A stretch of 16,486 nt of DNA from Funneliformis mosseae (Eukaryota > Glomeromycota > Glomeromycetes > Glomerales > Glomeraceae), in the NCBI GenBank assembly GCA_910592005.1, contig CAJVPP010002068.1, positions 1-16,486 of the forward strand, in the 5' to 3' direction. Position numbers and translations under genes: made by a program. The stretch's first letter is position 1; each line of letters begins with the position of its first letter. Below are positions 1 to 10,264 of the stretch, one piece after another. Under the pieces are notes generated by a model. That model did not search any database and was not told where the DNA came from. It was given only the letters and a program-made list of their open reading frames with translations.

Positions 1-801
1 GTTACATTATTTGAACTTTAAAAAACACGACGAATACAATGGGCACCACATAAAAGTATCCATCTGACAGCTTTATATGTGATTTTATTTTATTGTGATT
101 TCTCCCTCCCTTCCCCTTACTTATTTGAGTGTATTCTGTGTTTACGTGGACATTTATGTGTTCGCTTCTTTTTTTGATTCTTTTCGCCGTCTCAAGGTAC
201 CTCTTACATTCGATGTGCTCGCTTCCCTATACCTTTTGATATCCAATTATATAATCTTAAACGCCCTAATAATAATTATTTTTTTTTTTTTTTTTACTTT
301 CTATATTAATCTTATAATATTTATATAAGGTGTCTTACTGTATAATAATAAAAATAATACAATGAAAAATAATAAAAAAAAAAAAAATTTTTTTTTTTTA
401 CATCACCCAAATATTGTAAATCAATGTAGTTCAAAAAACACATATATATAGTTGACTTGCTGGTATTGTATTGTTCGACAGGAAAAAAAAAAAATAAAAA
501 AATAAAAAAAATTTTTTTCATCTCTTACTATATATAAGAAAAACCACAATTTATTTTTTTTTTTTATTTTTTAAGTGTGAAAAAATTTTTTTTTTTCTTT
601 TTCCAATACTTTTTTAGCACTTCCTCAAAATATTTTTTTCTTTTCCTTTCAAAAATTTCAAAAATTTTTATATAAAATTTATATTCAAGTTTCTTTTTAT
701 ATATATTTTTTTATGACAAAAAAAGCTCGAATACTTGAAGTTATTAAAACAACGCGAAAAACTCTTTTTAAACGAAGGAAAAATAAAGAAAAAAAGAGAA
801 A
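1..801. other. AT-rich upstream region, no gene supported
   Basis: This stretch holds long A and T homopolymers, including an A14 run joined directly to a T12 run at 374-399, an A8/T7 junction near 504-518 and an A6/T11 junction near 580-596. The short open frames here are low-complexity translations of T-rich DNA and show no domain. The part next to 802 must include the promoter and 5' leader of the F-box gene; the last ~30 bases before its ATG are purine rich. No convincing single TATA box can be chosen because TATATA-like strings are common here. Confidence 0.6.
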
Positions 802-2511
802 ATGATCTTAAATTTGATTTATATCGGGATGAAATTATGGTGTTCTACCATACTCTTCTTTTGTAGGCCAGTGTTAAACTTGATAGAGACAATCATAAAG
901 CAGATTTTATCAGAACCATTGGATTACAAGAAGGGGAGCGTTTCCTATAATTCTTTATTAAACAGTGGTAATGGTTTTCCCTCTTCATCGACTCGTCATG
1001 GAAAGAAGAGGAGACGACAGCAATTTCGTTCTTCTACCGCCTCCCACTCCTCCCAATCTTCCCACTCCTCCCAATCTTCCCACTCCTCCCACTCCCATTC
1101 CTCCACTTCTTCTTCCTCTTCCACCACTTCTTCTTCCTCCTCTTCAACTAGTAGCGCAAGATTACTTATCGAGGAACAGCGACGGAAATTAAAATTGATC
1201 TCAGAGGGAAATATTAATACACCAATGAGGATTCAAAGAAGGCGAAATTCTGTTAATTCACCCGTCAAAACTTCCAAGCGTAGCTCGTCCAGTATCTCCA
1301 TCATGAACAAACAAAAACATCACGTGGTCAAGAAAGCGACAATTCATCGTTTACCCATAGAATTAATGTTGTGCGTGCTTGAACAATTACCAACCAAAAG
1401 AGATCTTTACAATTGTTTATTCGTATGTAAATCATGGAATCATATAGTAACCCCTTTCCTTTATAAATCTCCTCAAATTTGTCATTTATCACAAAACTTT
1501 CCCATTAAAAAATATGGTCCTCTCATAAGGATGCTGGATTTATCAACCGGTCACGATCACGTCACCGATGGTACGATTCAGTTGATAGCGATGTCCTGTC
1601 CAAATTTGAGGCGTATCAACCTTAGTAGATGTTCTCACATATCCGATGCATCGTTAGAAGCTCTGGCGAAGAATTCTTGTTCCTCCTCGTTAATTTCAAT
1701 AAACCTGTGTGGTTGTAGGAAGATCACTGATTTGGGGTTAAAATATTTATCAAAGTCGTGTCATTCTCTTACCTCTTTAAGCGTGGCTGATTGTGGTAAA
1801 ATCTCTGATAAGGGTGTCATATTTATAGCGAGATCATGTCCTAGGTTGCGACAGATAAGGTTATCCGATTGTCCAAGGGTGACTGAACAATCGATTGAAG
1901 TGTTGGTACAAAATTGTACCCGATTATCTTGGTTAGATATCGCGCGAATAGGTAAAATTACCGATTCATCCGTGAGAGTCATTGCGAATTCTTGTGGGGA
2001 ACATTTAGAATGGTTAAATTTGGCGAGACCTTCTCCGTTAGACGCCGTTTATTCTTCCGCTCTTGTTAGTCCTACTCTTCTTCCCATAACTTATCTTGAT
2101 TTTAATGATGTGGTTGGAGTTGACAAGGATGATATAACTGACGCTTCAATAACTTTATTAACAAAACTATGTCCAAATTTACAATTGTTGGATTTATCTT
2201 ATATGAATTCTATAACAAATTATTCAATACAATCTATAGCAAATAATAGTTATTCTTTGGTTTGCTTGACGATAATAGGTTGTAGGTTTGTAACGTGTGA
2301 TTCTTTAAGATATTTGGCTCAATTAAGACGTAAATCCGGTCACCTAGGTTGTATAACTATGGGGGATGCTGATGGTATTACTGAAGAAGATATTGAAAGT
2401 ATTACAAATGAACCCGAAGGACTTTTATCCGGTTGGCAAAAAAGTTCGGTGGATGAGAATAGCTTAAAAGAAATTTTAGGTGGTAGTTGGGAGGATGTTG
2501 GTAGTCGATAA
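802..2511 (+). CDS. F-box and leucine-rich-repeat protein (Grr1/AMN1-like LRR class)
   Basis: Predicted substrate-recognition subunit of an SCF (Skp1-Cullin-F-box) ubiquitin ligase: the F-box would bind Skp1 and the leucine-rich repeats the target. The frame is open for 569 codons with no intron needed. A typical F-box lies at residues ~181-225 (HRLPIELMLCVLEQLP, then CLFVCKSWNHIV). Cysteine-containing LRRs follow at ~241-520, with repeats of the CPNLRRINLSRCSHISDASL type; at least eight can be traced, the later ones more degenerate. Before the F-box are a hydrophobic N-terminus (1-36), a basic patch at 68-72 and a Ser/His-rich low-complexity tract at 77-119. The start is the first ATG of the frame, after a purine-rich leader; Met10 (829) is an alternative that removes part of the hydrophobic stretch. 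The family is secure; the ortholog and substrate are not, because fungi carry many such proteins. It converges with the Spt16 gene. Confidence 0.9.
   Translation: MILNLIYIGMKLWCSTILFFCRPVLNLIETIIKQILSEPLDYKKGSVSYNSLLNSGNGFPSSSTRHGKKRRRQQFRSSTASHSSQSSHSSQSSHSSHSHSSTSSSSSTTSSSSSSTSSARLLIEEQRRKLKLISEGNINTPMRIQRRRNSVNSPVKTSKRSSSSISIMNKQKHHVVKKATIHRLPIELMLCVLEQLPTKRDLYNCLFVCKSWNHIVTPFLYKSPQICHLSQNFPIKKYGPLIRMLDLSTGHDHVTDGTIQLIAMSCPNLRRINLSRCSHISDASLEALAKNSCSSSLISINLCGCRKITDLGLKYLSKSCHSLTSLSVADCGKISDKGVIFIARSCPRLRQIRLSDCPRVTEQSIEVLVQNCTRLSWLDIARIGKITDSSVRVIANSCGEHLEWLNLARPSPLDAVYSSALVSPTLLPITYLDFNDVVGVDKDDITDASITLLTKLCPNLQLLDLSYMNSITNYSIQSIANNSYSLVCLTIIGCRFVTCDSLRYLAQLRRKSGHLGCITMGDADGITEEDIESITNEPEGLLSGWQKSSVDENSLKEILGGSWEDVGSR
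1043..1090 (+). repeat. Coding 18-bp minisatellite in the Ser-rich tract of the F-box gene
   Basis: An 18-base unit (CCCACTCCTCCCAATCTT) occurs twice back to back at 1043-1060 and 1061-1078, followed by a partial copy at 1079-1090. Each unit encodes S-H-S-S-Q-S, and imperfect TCC/TCT serine codons continue to about 1150. The 18-base length keeps the frame when copies change. Confidence 0.85.
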
Positions 2512-2874
2512 TCTTAAAAGAAAAAATTCAAAGAACTTTATAATAATTTTGTAGATATATATTATTACTCTTACTTTTATATTATTATATTATAATATTT
2601 TTTAAAAAAAAAAAAAAAGTTTTTTTTTTTTATTTTTTTTTTTTTTTTCGTTCGTGAAATTATTATTATCGGGAATTGATTATGAAAAAAAAAAAATTTT
2701 TTTTTCTTTGTATATATTTTTTTGTTATGGATATTTATAGTAAAAAAAAAAATTTTTTTTTTACGTGTTTTGTTTAAAAACAAAAAAAAATCATCTTTTT
2801 TTTTTCGTTTATGGAAAAAAAAAAAAATATATAGTTTGTAAAACATTAATACATTTATACATTTAATTACATTA
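2512..2874. other. Convergent 3' spacer rich in A/T homopolymer palindromes
   Basis: This 363-bp spacer separates the stop codons of the F-box gene (+) and Spt16 (-), so it holds both 3' ends. It carries several abutting homopolymers: T6-A15-G-T12 around 2598-2631, A12-T9 at 2685-2705 and A11-T10 at 2742-2762. A minus-strand open frame across it is Lys/Phe low complexity only. Poly(A) signals cannot be placed with confidence in such A-rich DNA. Confidence 0.7.
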
Positions 2875-5800
2875 TTAACGACGAGTTTTTTTGTTTGTCC
2901 CGCGCGTGTCTTCAAATATTTCTTTACGTTTCGGTACCTCCTTTCGTTCGTCGGCTATAAATAAAATTTCGTTGTTAAATATTCCTTCCATTCTACATAT
3001 GATTTATTCAAAATTATATAATAATTACCTTTACGCGCTTTTTCTTCAAGCTCATCCCAACTTTCACCACTATCATCAGTTGTTTCTTCTGAATATTCAG
3101 ATACTTCTTCGTCAACACGACTATCATCATCGCTCTGATAAAAATTGCAAAGAATAAGTCACGGGATATTATCAATAACAAACATATACCGACACTCACG
3201 CTACTTTCGCTAAATTCACTCTCGCTGAGAACATATTCGCTGGCTGTTTCAGTAGAAGTCTCTGAATCATCACCCTAAGATAAACAAATTAGAAATTACT
3301 CGGGGAGGAAAAAAACCTTTCTATTGTTATAATCACGGATATTTACCTCGCCATGCATACTTAAGAAAGACCATCCGCCGTTCTTATAGAAATCTGCTGG
3401 ATCTTTACTAATTGTCCTCATAATTTGAGTCCAATTTAAATTTTGTGGTCCCTCGTAAAATACCAAGTCCACGTGACTATAAATTTTTTTTTAAACATCA
3501 GTTATCGATTTTATCGATTGTAGTAAAAAAAATTATATATATTAATAAATTTACTATCTACTCACTCGAGCCAATCTTTAACATTTTCCAATTGATTCAT
3601 GGGAATTGTGTTAATATGCACTGGAGTACGTGTGTAATCTTTGAAAATAAAAACCAGATCAAAGTTTTTCAATCCGTACTAGTATATGCAAGAGTATTAG
3701 AATAAAATGACGAATCGACATTGAAGAGGAGCAATGACTTTTCATAACGCTACCTGAACGCGTTCCAAATGAGCGATTTCAACATCAGCGATTGTAATTA
3801 TCAAAAATGGAGGATCCGTTAAATGAACGAGACAATCCGTTGTGGGTTGTAGTAACACATTGGTTCGGAAAGGAACACCTTGAAAGGCAATTTCTCTGAA
3901 GGGGATGTCAACATCCACTCGCCCTTCACTCTTAAAGTATTAAAAAAAATTTGTCATGAATGAATAAAAGCATATGTATGTTCAGAAATCCACGAGAAGA
4001 AATAAATATTTGAGATTTATTTCTTACTGCTTCTGCAATCTTCTCCGAAAAGGCTTTAAATTCCTTATTCAATAAGGCTCTCCGCCTCCTTTCTTCTTGT
4101 TCAGCTCCAAGTTCATCTTCATCGCCATAGCGATATTTTCTTTTCCTATTCCCTGTTTCATCAAATTGTACATCAGATGCTTCACGATAAAATTGTATAT
4201 CCTATTTAATTAAATGGTGATGTAAGTAAGTTGAATGTCTTCCCCAAGAATAATATAAATTTTACAAACCTGGGTTTTTTTCTTCCCGTGTATAACCGGA
4301 TTCTTAAGATGTATATGTAGTAACACGATGAGTTCATTATCACATGGCTGGAAAAATAAGTGTTGAATGTTGCTAAACAAAATATCTAATTTCGTTCAAT
4401 AAATCACAATTAATAAAGTTTACTGCCATGAAAATAACGAATAAAAAAAATATTAATTGTCACTAACCTAATTTCTGGTTGGAGCGATGTGATTGATATC
4501 GCAACCCATTCTCATGAATTTCTAATTCACCAGGTATACGTTTTCCATCCAGGCCTGGACGAACGAACACGTCTGACAATCGATTTGTCGGTCGTCGACC
4601 TAAAAAAAAAACAGATTTAATGGAGGTTATAAAGTTTTTTTTTTTTTTTAAAAAAAAAAAACGAATATATAAATGAATACCTCTTAACTCAATCAGCTTA
4701 TCTTGTTCAACTAAATCCGACATCTCTTTCCTTTCAGCTTCCCTAATCACAGAATAAGAGATACCAAGTCAATTATTGGATCTTGTTATTTAAATAAATT
4801 AAAAAAATTTGTGCAAATTTCCCCACTTTTTTGCAGCAGTCTTTTTAAGTTCCACTATCTTCCTATAAATTTCAGACAAATTCTCATCGGTGCTTCGATA
4901 AGTAACAGCACGTACAAAGTTTGCAGTCGGATCATCGAATGGCTTAAGAGATAAAAAGAAAAAACTAGTAAATCAATGTATAGGATGATGAATGAATGAG
5001 AACTTTATTTAAATATTACCATATCTTCCTTTTTTCCAGAAGCTTGTCCAGGCGTTAGGAAATTTATACGCAAATAAGTGTACTCTCCCTCTTCGGTCTT
5101 ATTTACATTCTTCAAAGTAGAAATATGAAAAGGAACGGCTAGCCCGAAAACTGGAAGAATAACTGATTCATTTCTTTGATCTACTACTATCTATAATAAA
5201 ATTTTATCATTCAATGACATATAATGCCTTATTTTAAATTACAGTTATTTATACCTTTAAATCTTTGACTTCCTTTGGAAGGGCCGTATCTCTCTTATAA
5301 CTTTCGAATTTTCTAAAAACAGCTTCCCTCTGGCTTGTTTGATGATCTATACCATCTCCAAAACGAGCCAATCCTTCGGCTTGCTTTTGTTTAGCCAATT
5401 CTGCCTGATGGTCTTTACGTTTTTGTTCAGAATCTTCATCCTATAACAAAAGGAAATCTATCTTTGATAAACGATAATGATTGAAATTGATAATTAAGAG
5501 TATTAAAATAAAAAATCTCACTTTGTCTTCACTTCTGAATTTACTTTTCAAAATGGTAGATTTCCTTGTAGCAGTTCTTTTTGACTCAACTTTTTGAGCA
5601 GAACGTTTGTTCTCTTTTTTTGATTCCTGATCACTTTCAGGTCCATCCTAAACAAATGAAATAAACATCATTATTTAAGTGTTTTTTTTTAAAAAAAAAA
5701 AAAATTATCTACGCATATATATATATATTACAAGTACCTGAAAAGAAAAGGCCATATTATCTAACTTTCTATTTCCTTCTGTGAGTAAAGTTGCTGTTTC

Positions 5801-8024
5801 ATTAGAAACTCTAATTGTATCTATTATCCAAAGTGAATAGCTTTTGAACCCAATATTCGAGATAAAAAATGATTTAGTCCGAGGAATATTTAACAATGAA
5901 TAATTCTAAATAATTAAGATTAACTTAGGTACATTTTGCCCTTTTCATCTGTGGCTTTTGGATTTTCTAAATTTTGAAAACCGATAAACAAATTAAAAAC
6001 CATTCCATGCTTGAACTCTTTAGTGTTTTTGGAATTTATAGAATATGCAGATTCTCTAAATTCAATTCCCATCTAAAAAAAAATGAAATAAAAAAATTAA
6101 ATGACATTTTTTAATATATGTATTCAATTTCTTTTTTTAAAAATAGTGGTTAAAATGATAAATCCTTACTCCATGACCAAGGCTCTTTACGAAATGGTTA
6201 ACCAGATCGGATTTCTTACTTTTAACAAAATTAACGGCTTTCAAATAAACATCGCGAAGCTTAACACCGCTTTTTATGTTATCAACAATACGCCGCTGCA
6301 GTTCTAAAAGAATTTCATAATTCTTTTCTTGTTCCTTAGAAAAAGAAAAAAAGAAAACATTGTTAACAGAGTAATAAATTTTCCTTTTTATTAAAACATC
6401 CACAAAAAATACCTTCGTCGGGTTGAATAAAATAGTTCTGCCAATGTTTGAGCAATATGATTTGTACCGTAGACCGAATGAACAAAGAATTGTTCCGTCA
6501 TGTAATACTCGCTCATCAGATTCGGCCGAAGATTTAAAATCGTAGACACCACCGCTTTGAATAATTGGAGTATAACAAAATTCTGCTCGCGAAAGATCAA
6601 CCTGATATAAATGTTGTAATATAATGTTATATGAACCATTACTTTTGCATATCATTCATATGATTCATTTTCAGCATACATACGTCCTGAACTCCTTTTT
6701 TAAGGAAAGAATTTTGTTCACTTATCAATAGGTTATCAATATCTTCAGATAACTTTTCATGAGTGACTTGTTTCTCTTCATCAATAATGGAAGTCACAAC
6801 TCCAATGAAATGTTGCATTACCAAGGAACTAAGTTTACAGGCAGCTTTGATTGTTTTCTAAATATTGAAAGGAATTATTTTAAAATGCATCAATCAATGA
6901 TATAAGTACATTCGTATTTATATTTAATTACTAACTTTTACCATTAAAATCACGTTACGGATCATATGATTTACTATATATCTCGTATCTTGATTTTAAC
7001 AGCAAGCGACCAGGTATAATCATTAACATACCAATTCATCATCATCTTTAATAGCTAAAACTGATGCGATCCCAGCACTAACATCAACTTCTTCAATGTC
7101 GGCTTTTAAATCTTCATAAACTTCCTGCCATTCTTGTACGAAATGTCCTTCTTTCAAATCTTTTGGCAATATTCCAAGGCGTTTCTAGTGAAAGAAAACA
7201 TTGAAATTACTCAAAGATTCTAATGATATCTAATGATAAAAATAAACAATATAATATAATAACCTTGTCTCCTTTGGCTATACAATCAAGGATGGATTCA
7301 AAAATTTTCTTGTTCTGTGATTGATCCTTTGTATATTTATGAATCTCGATGGATAATTGTTTATCACCTTGATTTAACTGCTCTAACACTTCAGCTATAA
7401 TAACGAAATTTAGATAAGGCATAATAACGATATCAACTTTTTTAAAACATAAAATTATGGCGATTTATTACCTATCTTTTCTTTTGTCACAAAATGTATC
7501 TTGTCTTGTGTAAATAGGATTAATGTATCCTTCCATTCATAACCCAACAGCCATGTCTTCAGTGTGAATAAGTAAATAAAAAAAATCTTGATTCAGTATG
7601 AGCCTTTTATAACGGAAAGGCATGTTCGTATTATACAAACCTGTATCGCCGTCGACTTTTGATATGGATATTCTTCTAGTAGATCGCCGACGATAACGAG
7701 TATTGTTTCGGCTCCTTGAAACTCGTCACCAGCATCTTTACTCAACGATTCCTATATAATGACGATATGTCAATTATTAGCGATTTAACAAAGAATAAAC
7801 TCTTAACATAAATCAAACTTTCGCGCGTCTTTTTAAGCAAGAGCGAAAATTGCAGTGATATACACGCTTGTTTTTCGTGATTTAGGCAAAGGTAGTGCAT
7901 AAACTTTGGCGAAAATACAAAAAATTTCAAAAGGATGAAAACTTACCTTCCAGGTGGTTTGCAAAATGCGTGCGCGTTTGTGAAAGGTTTTAGTGTCTAA
8001 AATGAGTTGTTTTCCTTCAGTCAT
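2875..8024 (-). CDS. SPT16: FACT complex histone chaperone subunit Spt16 (24 exons, 1030 aa)
   Basis: Spt16 is the large FACT subunit; with Pob3/SSRP1 it loosens and reassembles nucleosomes during transcription and replication in the nucleus. Exons, in gene order: 7947-8024, 7641-7751, 7472-7556, 7264-7394, 7032-7184, 6684-6857, 6413-6601, 6170-6334, 5933-6072, 5738-5840, 5522-5647, 5255-5440, 5020-5190, 4827-4942, 4681-4742, 4468-4599, 4270-4385, 4028-4201, 3754-3930, 3566-3678, 3347-3476, 3200-3274, 3029-3134, 2875-2954. All introns are GT-AG and the 3093 nt join in frame. Residues 1-~440 are the pseudo-aminopeptidase N-domain ([23 protein letters not shown]). The dimerisation region is ~480-660, and the Rtt106/PH-like middle domain is ~665-930 ([29 protein letters not shown]). 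Residues ~945-1004 are the acidic Ser/Glu/Asp tail with the conserved [16 protein letters not shown], followed by a basic end. Length fits fungal Spt16. Start and stop are well supported. Confidence 0.96.
4600..4680 (-). other. Stop-free 81-nt intron of Spt16 (intron 15)
   Basis: The intron is flanked by the codons for ELRG and RRPTN. It starts GTATTC, ends TTTAG, is 81 nt long and has no in-frame stop. On the plus strand it contains T15 joined to A12 at 4635-4661. A naive translation reads straight through it; splicing restores the expected run from KLIELRG to [15 protein letters not shown]. Confidence 0.8.
6335..6412 (-). other. Stop-free 78-nt intron of Spt16 (intron 7)
   Basis: The intron starts GTATTT and ends CTAAG. 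Its length is a multiple of three and it has no in-frame stop, so retention would add 26 Phe/Lys-rich residues between PTK and EQEKNYE inside the pseudo-aminopeptidase domain. Family resemblance favours removal. Confidence 0.8.
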
Positions 8025-8087
8025 GATTTCTAATTTGAACAGATCAAAAAAATAAAATTGTTCACTTGAAAGAAGAAGCGCTCGTGG

Positions 8088-8095
8088 TATTTATA
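8088..8095 (-). promoter_or_regulatory. TATA-like box for SPT16
   Basis: On the minus strand this reads TATAAATA, 64-71 bases upstream of the Spt16 ATG. It stands out somewhat because the bases around it (CTCGTGG, AAGGTT) are not AT-only. Confidence 0.5.
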
Positions 8096-8112
8096 AGGTT
8101 CTTCAAAAACTG

Positions 8113-8127
8113 AGGTTACCTTAACCT
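8113..8127. promoter_or_regulatory. Inverted repeat AGGTTA-CCT-TAACCT in the divergent promoter
   Basis: Perfect 6-bp arms with a 3-bp spacer lie roughly midway between the two genes. This is a form often seen for dimeric DNA-binding proteins, but no regulator is recognised and a chance hit cannot be excluded. Confidence 0.3.
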
Positions 8128-8253
8128 TTGTCTAGTTAGTTAATTTAGGTCATATGATATGATAAGCCAAAAAAAAAAATTCGATCTCGGAAAAATCCAA
8201 AAAATTTTTTTAAAAATCCGCTTAAAGCTGGCCAAAATAATGATATACTATAT

Positions 8254-8260
8254 TATAAAT
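8254..8260 (+). promoter_or_regulatory. TATA-like box for the CCHC zinc-knuckle gene
   Basis: TATAAAT on the plus strand, 66-72 bases upstream of the ATG at 8326. The distance mirrors that of the SPT16 box on the other side. The surroundings are AT-rich, so specificity is modest. Confidence 0.4.
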
Positions 8261-8325
8261 CTTTCAACATAGTGTCTAAAGATCTCTATCCGTTTCTTTT
8301 CTCATTGCTGAACAAGTAACAAATA

Positions 8326-10232
8326 ATGGCATATAGGAGTGGTCGTGGCGGAAGCGGCTGTTACAAATGCGGTGAAAGTAAATAAATAAATATATATTTA
8401 TAGCGTTTTGCTTATACAAACCAATAGAATTCGGGTTTTCTTGTAGGTGATCACTTTGCTCGTGATTGTTCTCAGTCCAACGATGTCTGGTAAGTGTACA
8501 CATCACCTTAAATTTATTGAATCTATGAATTGATCACCAAATTAATTAATATTTATTTACGATTAAAGTTATAATTGCGGGTACGTATTTCTTTACATGG
8601 TTATTTAAAAGAAAACGATTTTTTCTGTATTAAGCGGTTTTTTTAAATAATAGCAAAGAAGGCCACATTAGGTATGACGGGTAGTGATTTTCTAAATCAT
8701 ATAAAATTAAGTATTAATTGAATTGAATTGGAATGTTTTTAAGTCGTGAATGTGGTGAACGTAAAGAAAAGTCATGTTATACATGTGGTAAAACTGGACA
8801 CTTGGTTAGTAGTAATTAATCTTGCTCAAGTGTTGCAATTTAAAACCAAATTGGACAACTTACAAAATTTTTTTTTTTTTTTGCGATAAGTCTCACGAAT
8901 GTTCATCTGGGTCTGGATCTGGATCCGAATGTTACAAGGTGACTTTTGTCTTCCGCATTCAATTCATCATTCAATTAAATTTTAACCTGACTAATGTTCA
9001 CCTTTAATTTAGTGTGGCAAAGTAAGAATACTTTTATCTTTTACGCCCAACGATTTCATATTATTTAAACATTATTATTTCATAGGTGGGGCATATGGCT
9101 AAAAATTGTGACGCATCTCAAGATGATGATAACTATAATTCCGGATACAGATCTAAAGGGTGTTATAAGGTACATAAAATTTCTTGAACATTTGATAGTG
9201 ATCTAATTTATAGCGTTTGCATCTCTCAATAATGTAAATGTTGCTTATTTTATATATCATGGATAGTGCGGAGAGGTAGTACAGTATTATAATGTGTTCA
9301 TGTCTCATAACGATAAAGATCGATTTTTAATCAAGAAACGTTGAATTTATAGTCTGGTCATATATCGCGTAATTGCCCTGATAATGGAAATGGTGGTGGA
9401 GGTGGTGGAGGTGGAGGTGGAGGTGGAGGTGCAAGTCGAGATTGGTAAAACAAATAATAATAATTTAATAATAATCATCCTGTTATGTTGTTTTAAAAAT
9501 GGACGAGTCTTTAATAATTATTCTTTTAACAGTTTTAAGTGTGGAAAAGCCGGACATTTTGCCAAAGATTGCGATGACAACAATGAAAATGATTACGGTT
9601 CATCGCGAAGTAACAACTCTGGTACCGAATGTTATAAGGCATGTGAATAATTATTACATACTTTTAACTGAGCGTTCTACTATAAATCTTTATCATCTCC
9701 TTCTAATTTGTTCTTTCTAAATTATTACTATAGTGTGGAAAGGTATGATACATCTATATATTAAATCCTTATTAAGGACATTAGAGTTCTTATTATAATG
9801 TATTTCTAGATCGGGCATATTTCTCGTAATTGTCGAACAGGCGGCGGAAAAGGGTATTACAATAATTATAATTCCGGTGGTGGTGGTAATAGCAAGACAT
9901 GCTTTAGCTGTGGTGGTACGATATATTTAATTTTTAATTTTCAAGTGAATTCACGCGTTTTATACGTATCTCTAATATGCTCATTAATCCTCTAGAATAT
10001 GGTCATTATCAACGGTAAAAATGGGTTTAATGACTTTATGTAAATTATGTTATTAATAAACGAATAATCTCACACAAGCGTGATTCTTTTTCGTAGAGAT
10101 TGCGATAAGGAACAAAAATGTTATAACTGTGGACGTTCTGGTCACCAAAGCAGAGATTGTGATTATCCGCGAGGTTCTAAAGTCTGCTATAAATGTCAAA
10201 AGGTATGATGCTTATTTTGTTGCATGAGATAT

Positions 10233-10264
<32 letters not shown>

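Larger units (their letters stand above)
8025..8325. promoter_or_regulatory. Divergent promoter between SPT16 and the CCHC zinc-knuckle gene
   Basis: The two start codons (8024 on -, 8326 on +) are 301 bp apart, so this segment must hold both core promoters and both 5' leaders. Each side has a TATA-like box about 70 bp from its ATG (8088-8095 minus, 8254-8260 plus). Between them lies a short inverted repeat, AGGTTA-CCT-TAACCT, at 8113-8127, which could be a regulator site. Assignment is by position and motif only. Confidence 0.6.

Noticed and set aside
95..328. 77-codon plus-strand frame near the window start
   Set aside because: It is a hydrophobic low-complexity translation of T-rich DNA ending in a Phe run, with no domain or splice context.
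965..1192. Proline-rich plus-strand frame overlapping the F-box gene
   Set aside because: It is the shifted reading of the TCC serine-codon repeat; the F-box/LRR frame is open across it and has clear domains.
2577..2915. 112-codon minus-strand frame beyond the end of SPT16
   Set aside because: Its start reuses the last exon of Spt16 in another frame and the rest is Lys/Phe low complexity from A/T runs.
5849..5905. Alternative acceptor for Spt16 exon 10 at TTATTTAG, putting the exon start at 5905
   Set aside because: Joined to the preceding exon it reaches a TAA within five codons; the AAAAG acceptor giving an exon from 5840 restores [14 protein letters not shown].
6137..6655. 172-codon minus-strand open frame as a separate gene
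   Set aside because: It is two Spt16 exons (6413-6601 and 6170-6334) read through the stop-free intron between them, with intron sequence at each end.
8276..8506. 76-codon minus-strand frame opposite the first exons of the CCHC gene
   Set aside because: It is antisense to two exons encoding a perfect CCHC finger and has no recognisable domain.
9384..9650. Continuous plus-strand frame joining the Gly tract to finger 6
   Set aside because: It begins at an out-of-frame ATG, misreads the glycine tract as Val/Glu, and reaches the finger only by reading the intron at 9445-9532.
9646..9733. GT donor at 9646 for intron 11 of the CCHC gene
   Set aside because: It would shift the frame and convert finger 7 into a non-CCHC sequence; the GC donor at 9639 preserves CYKCGKIGHISRNC.
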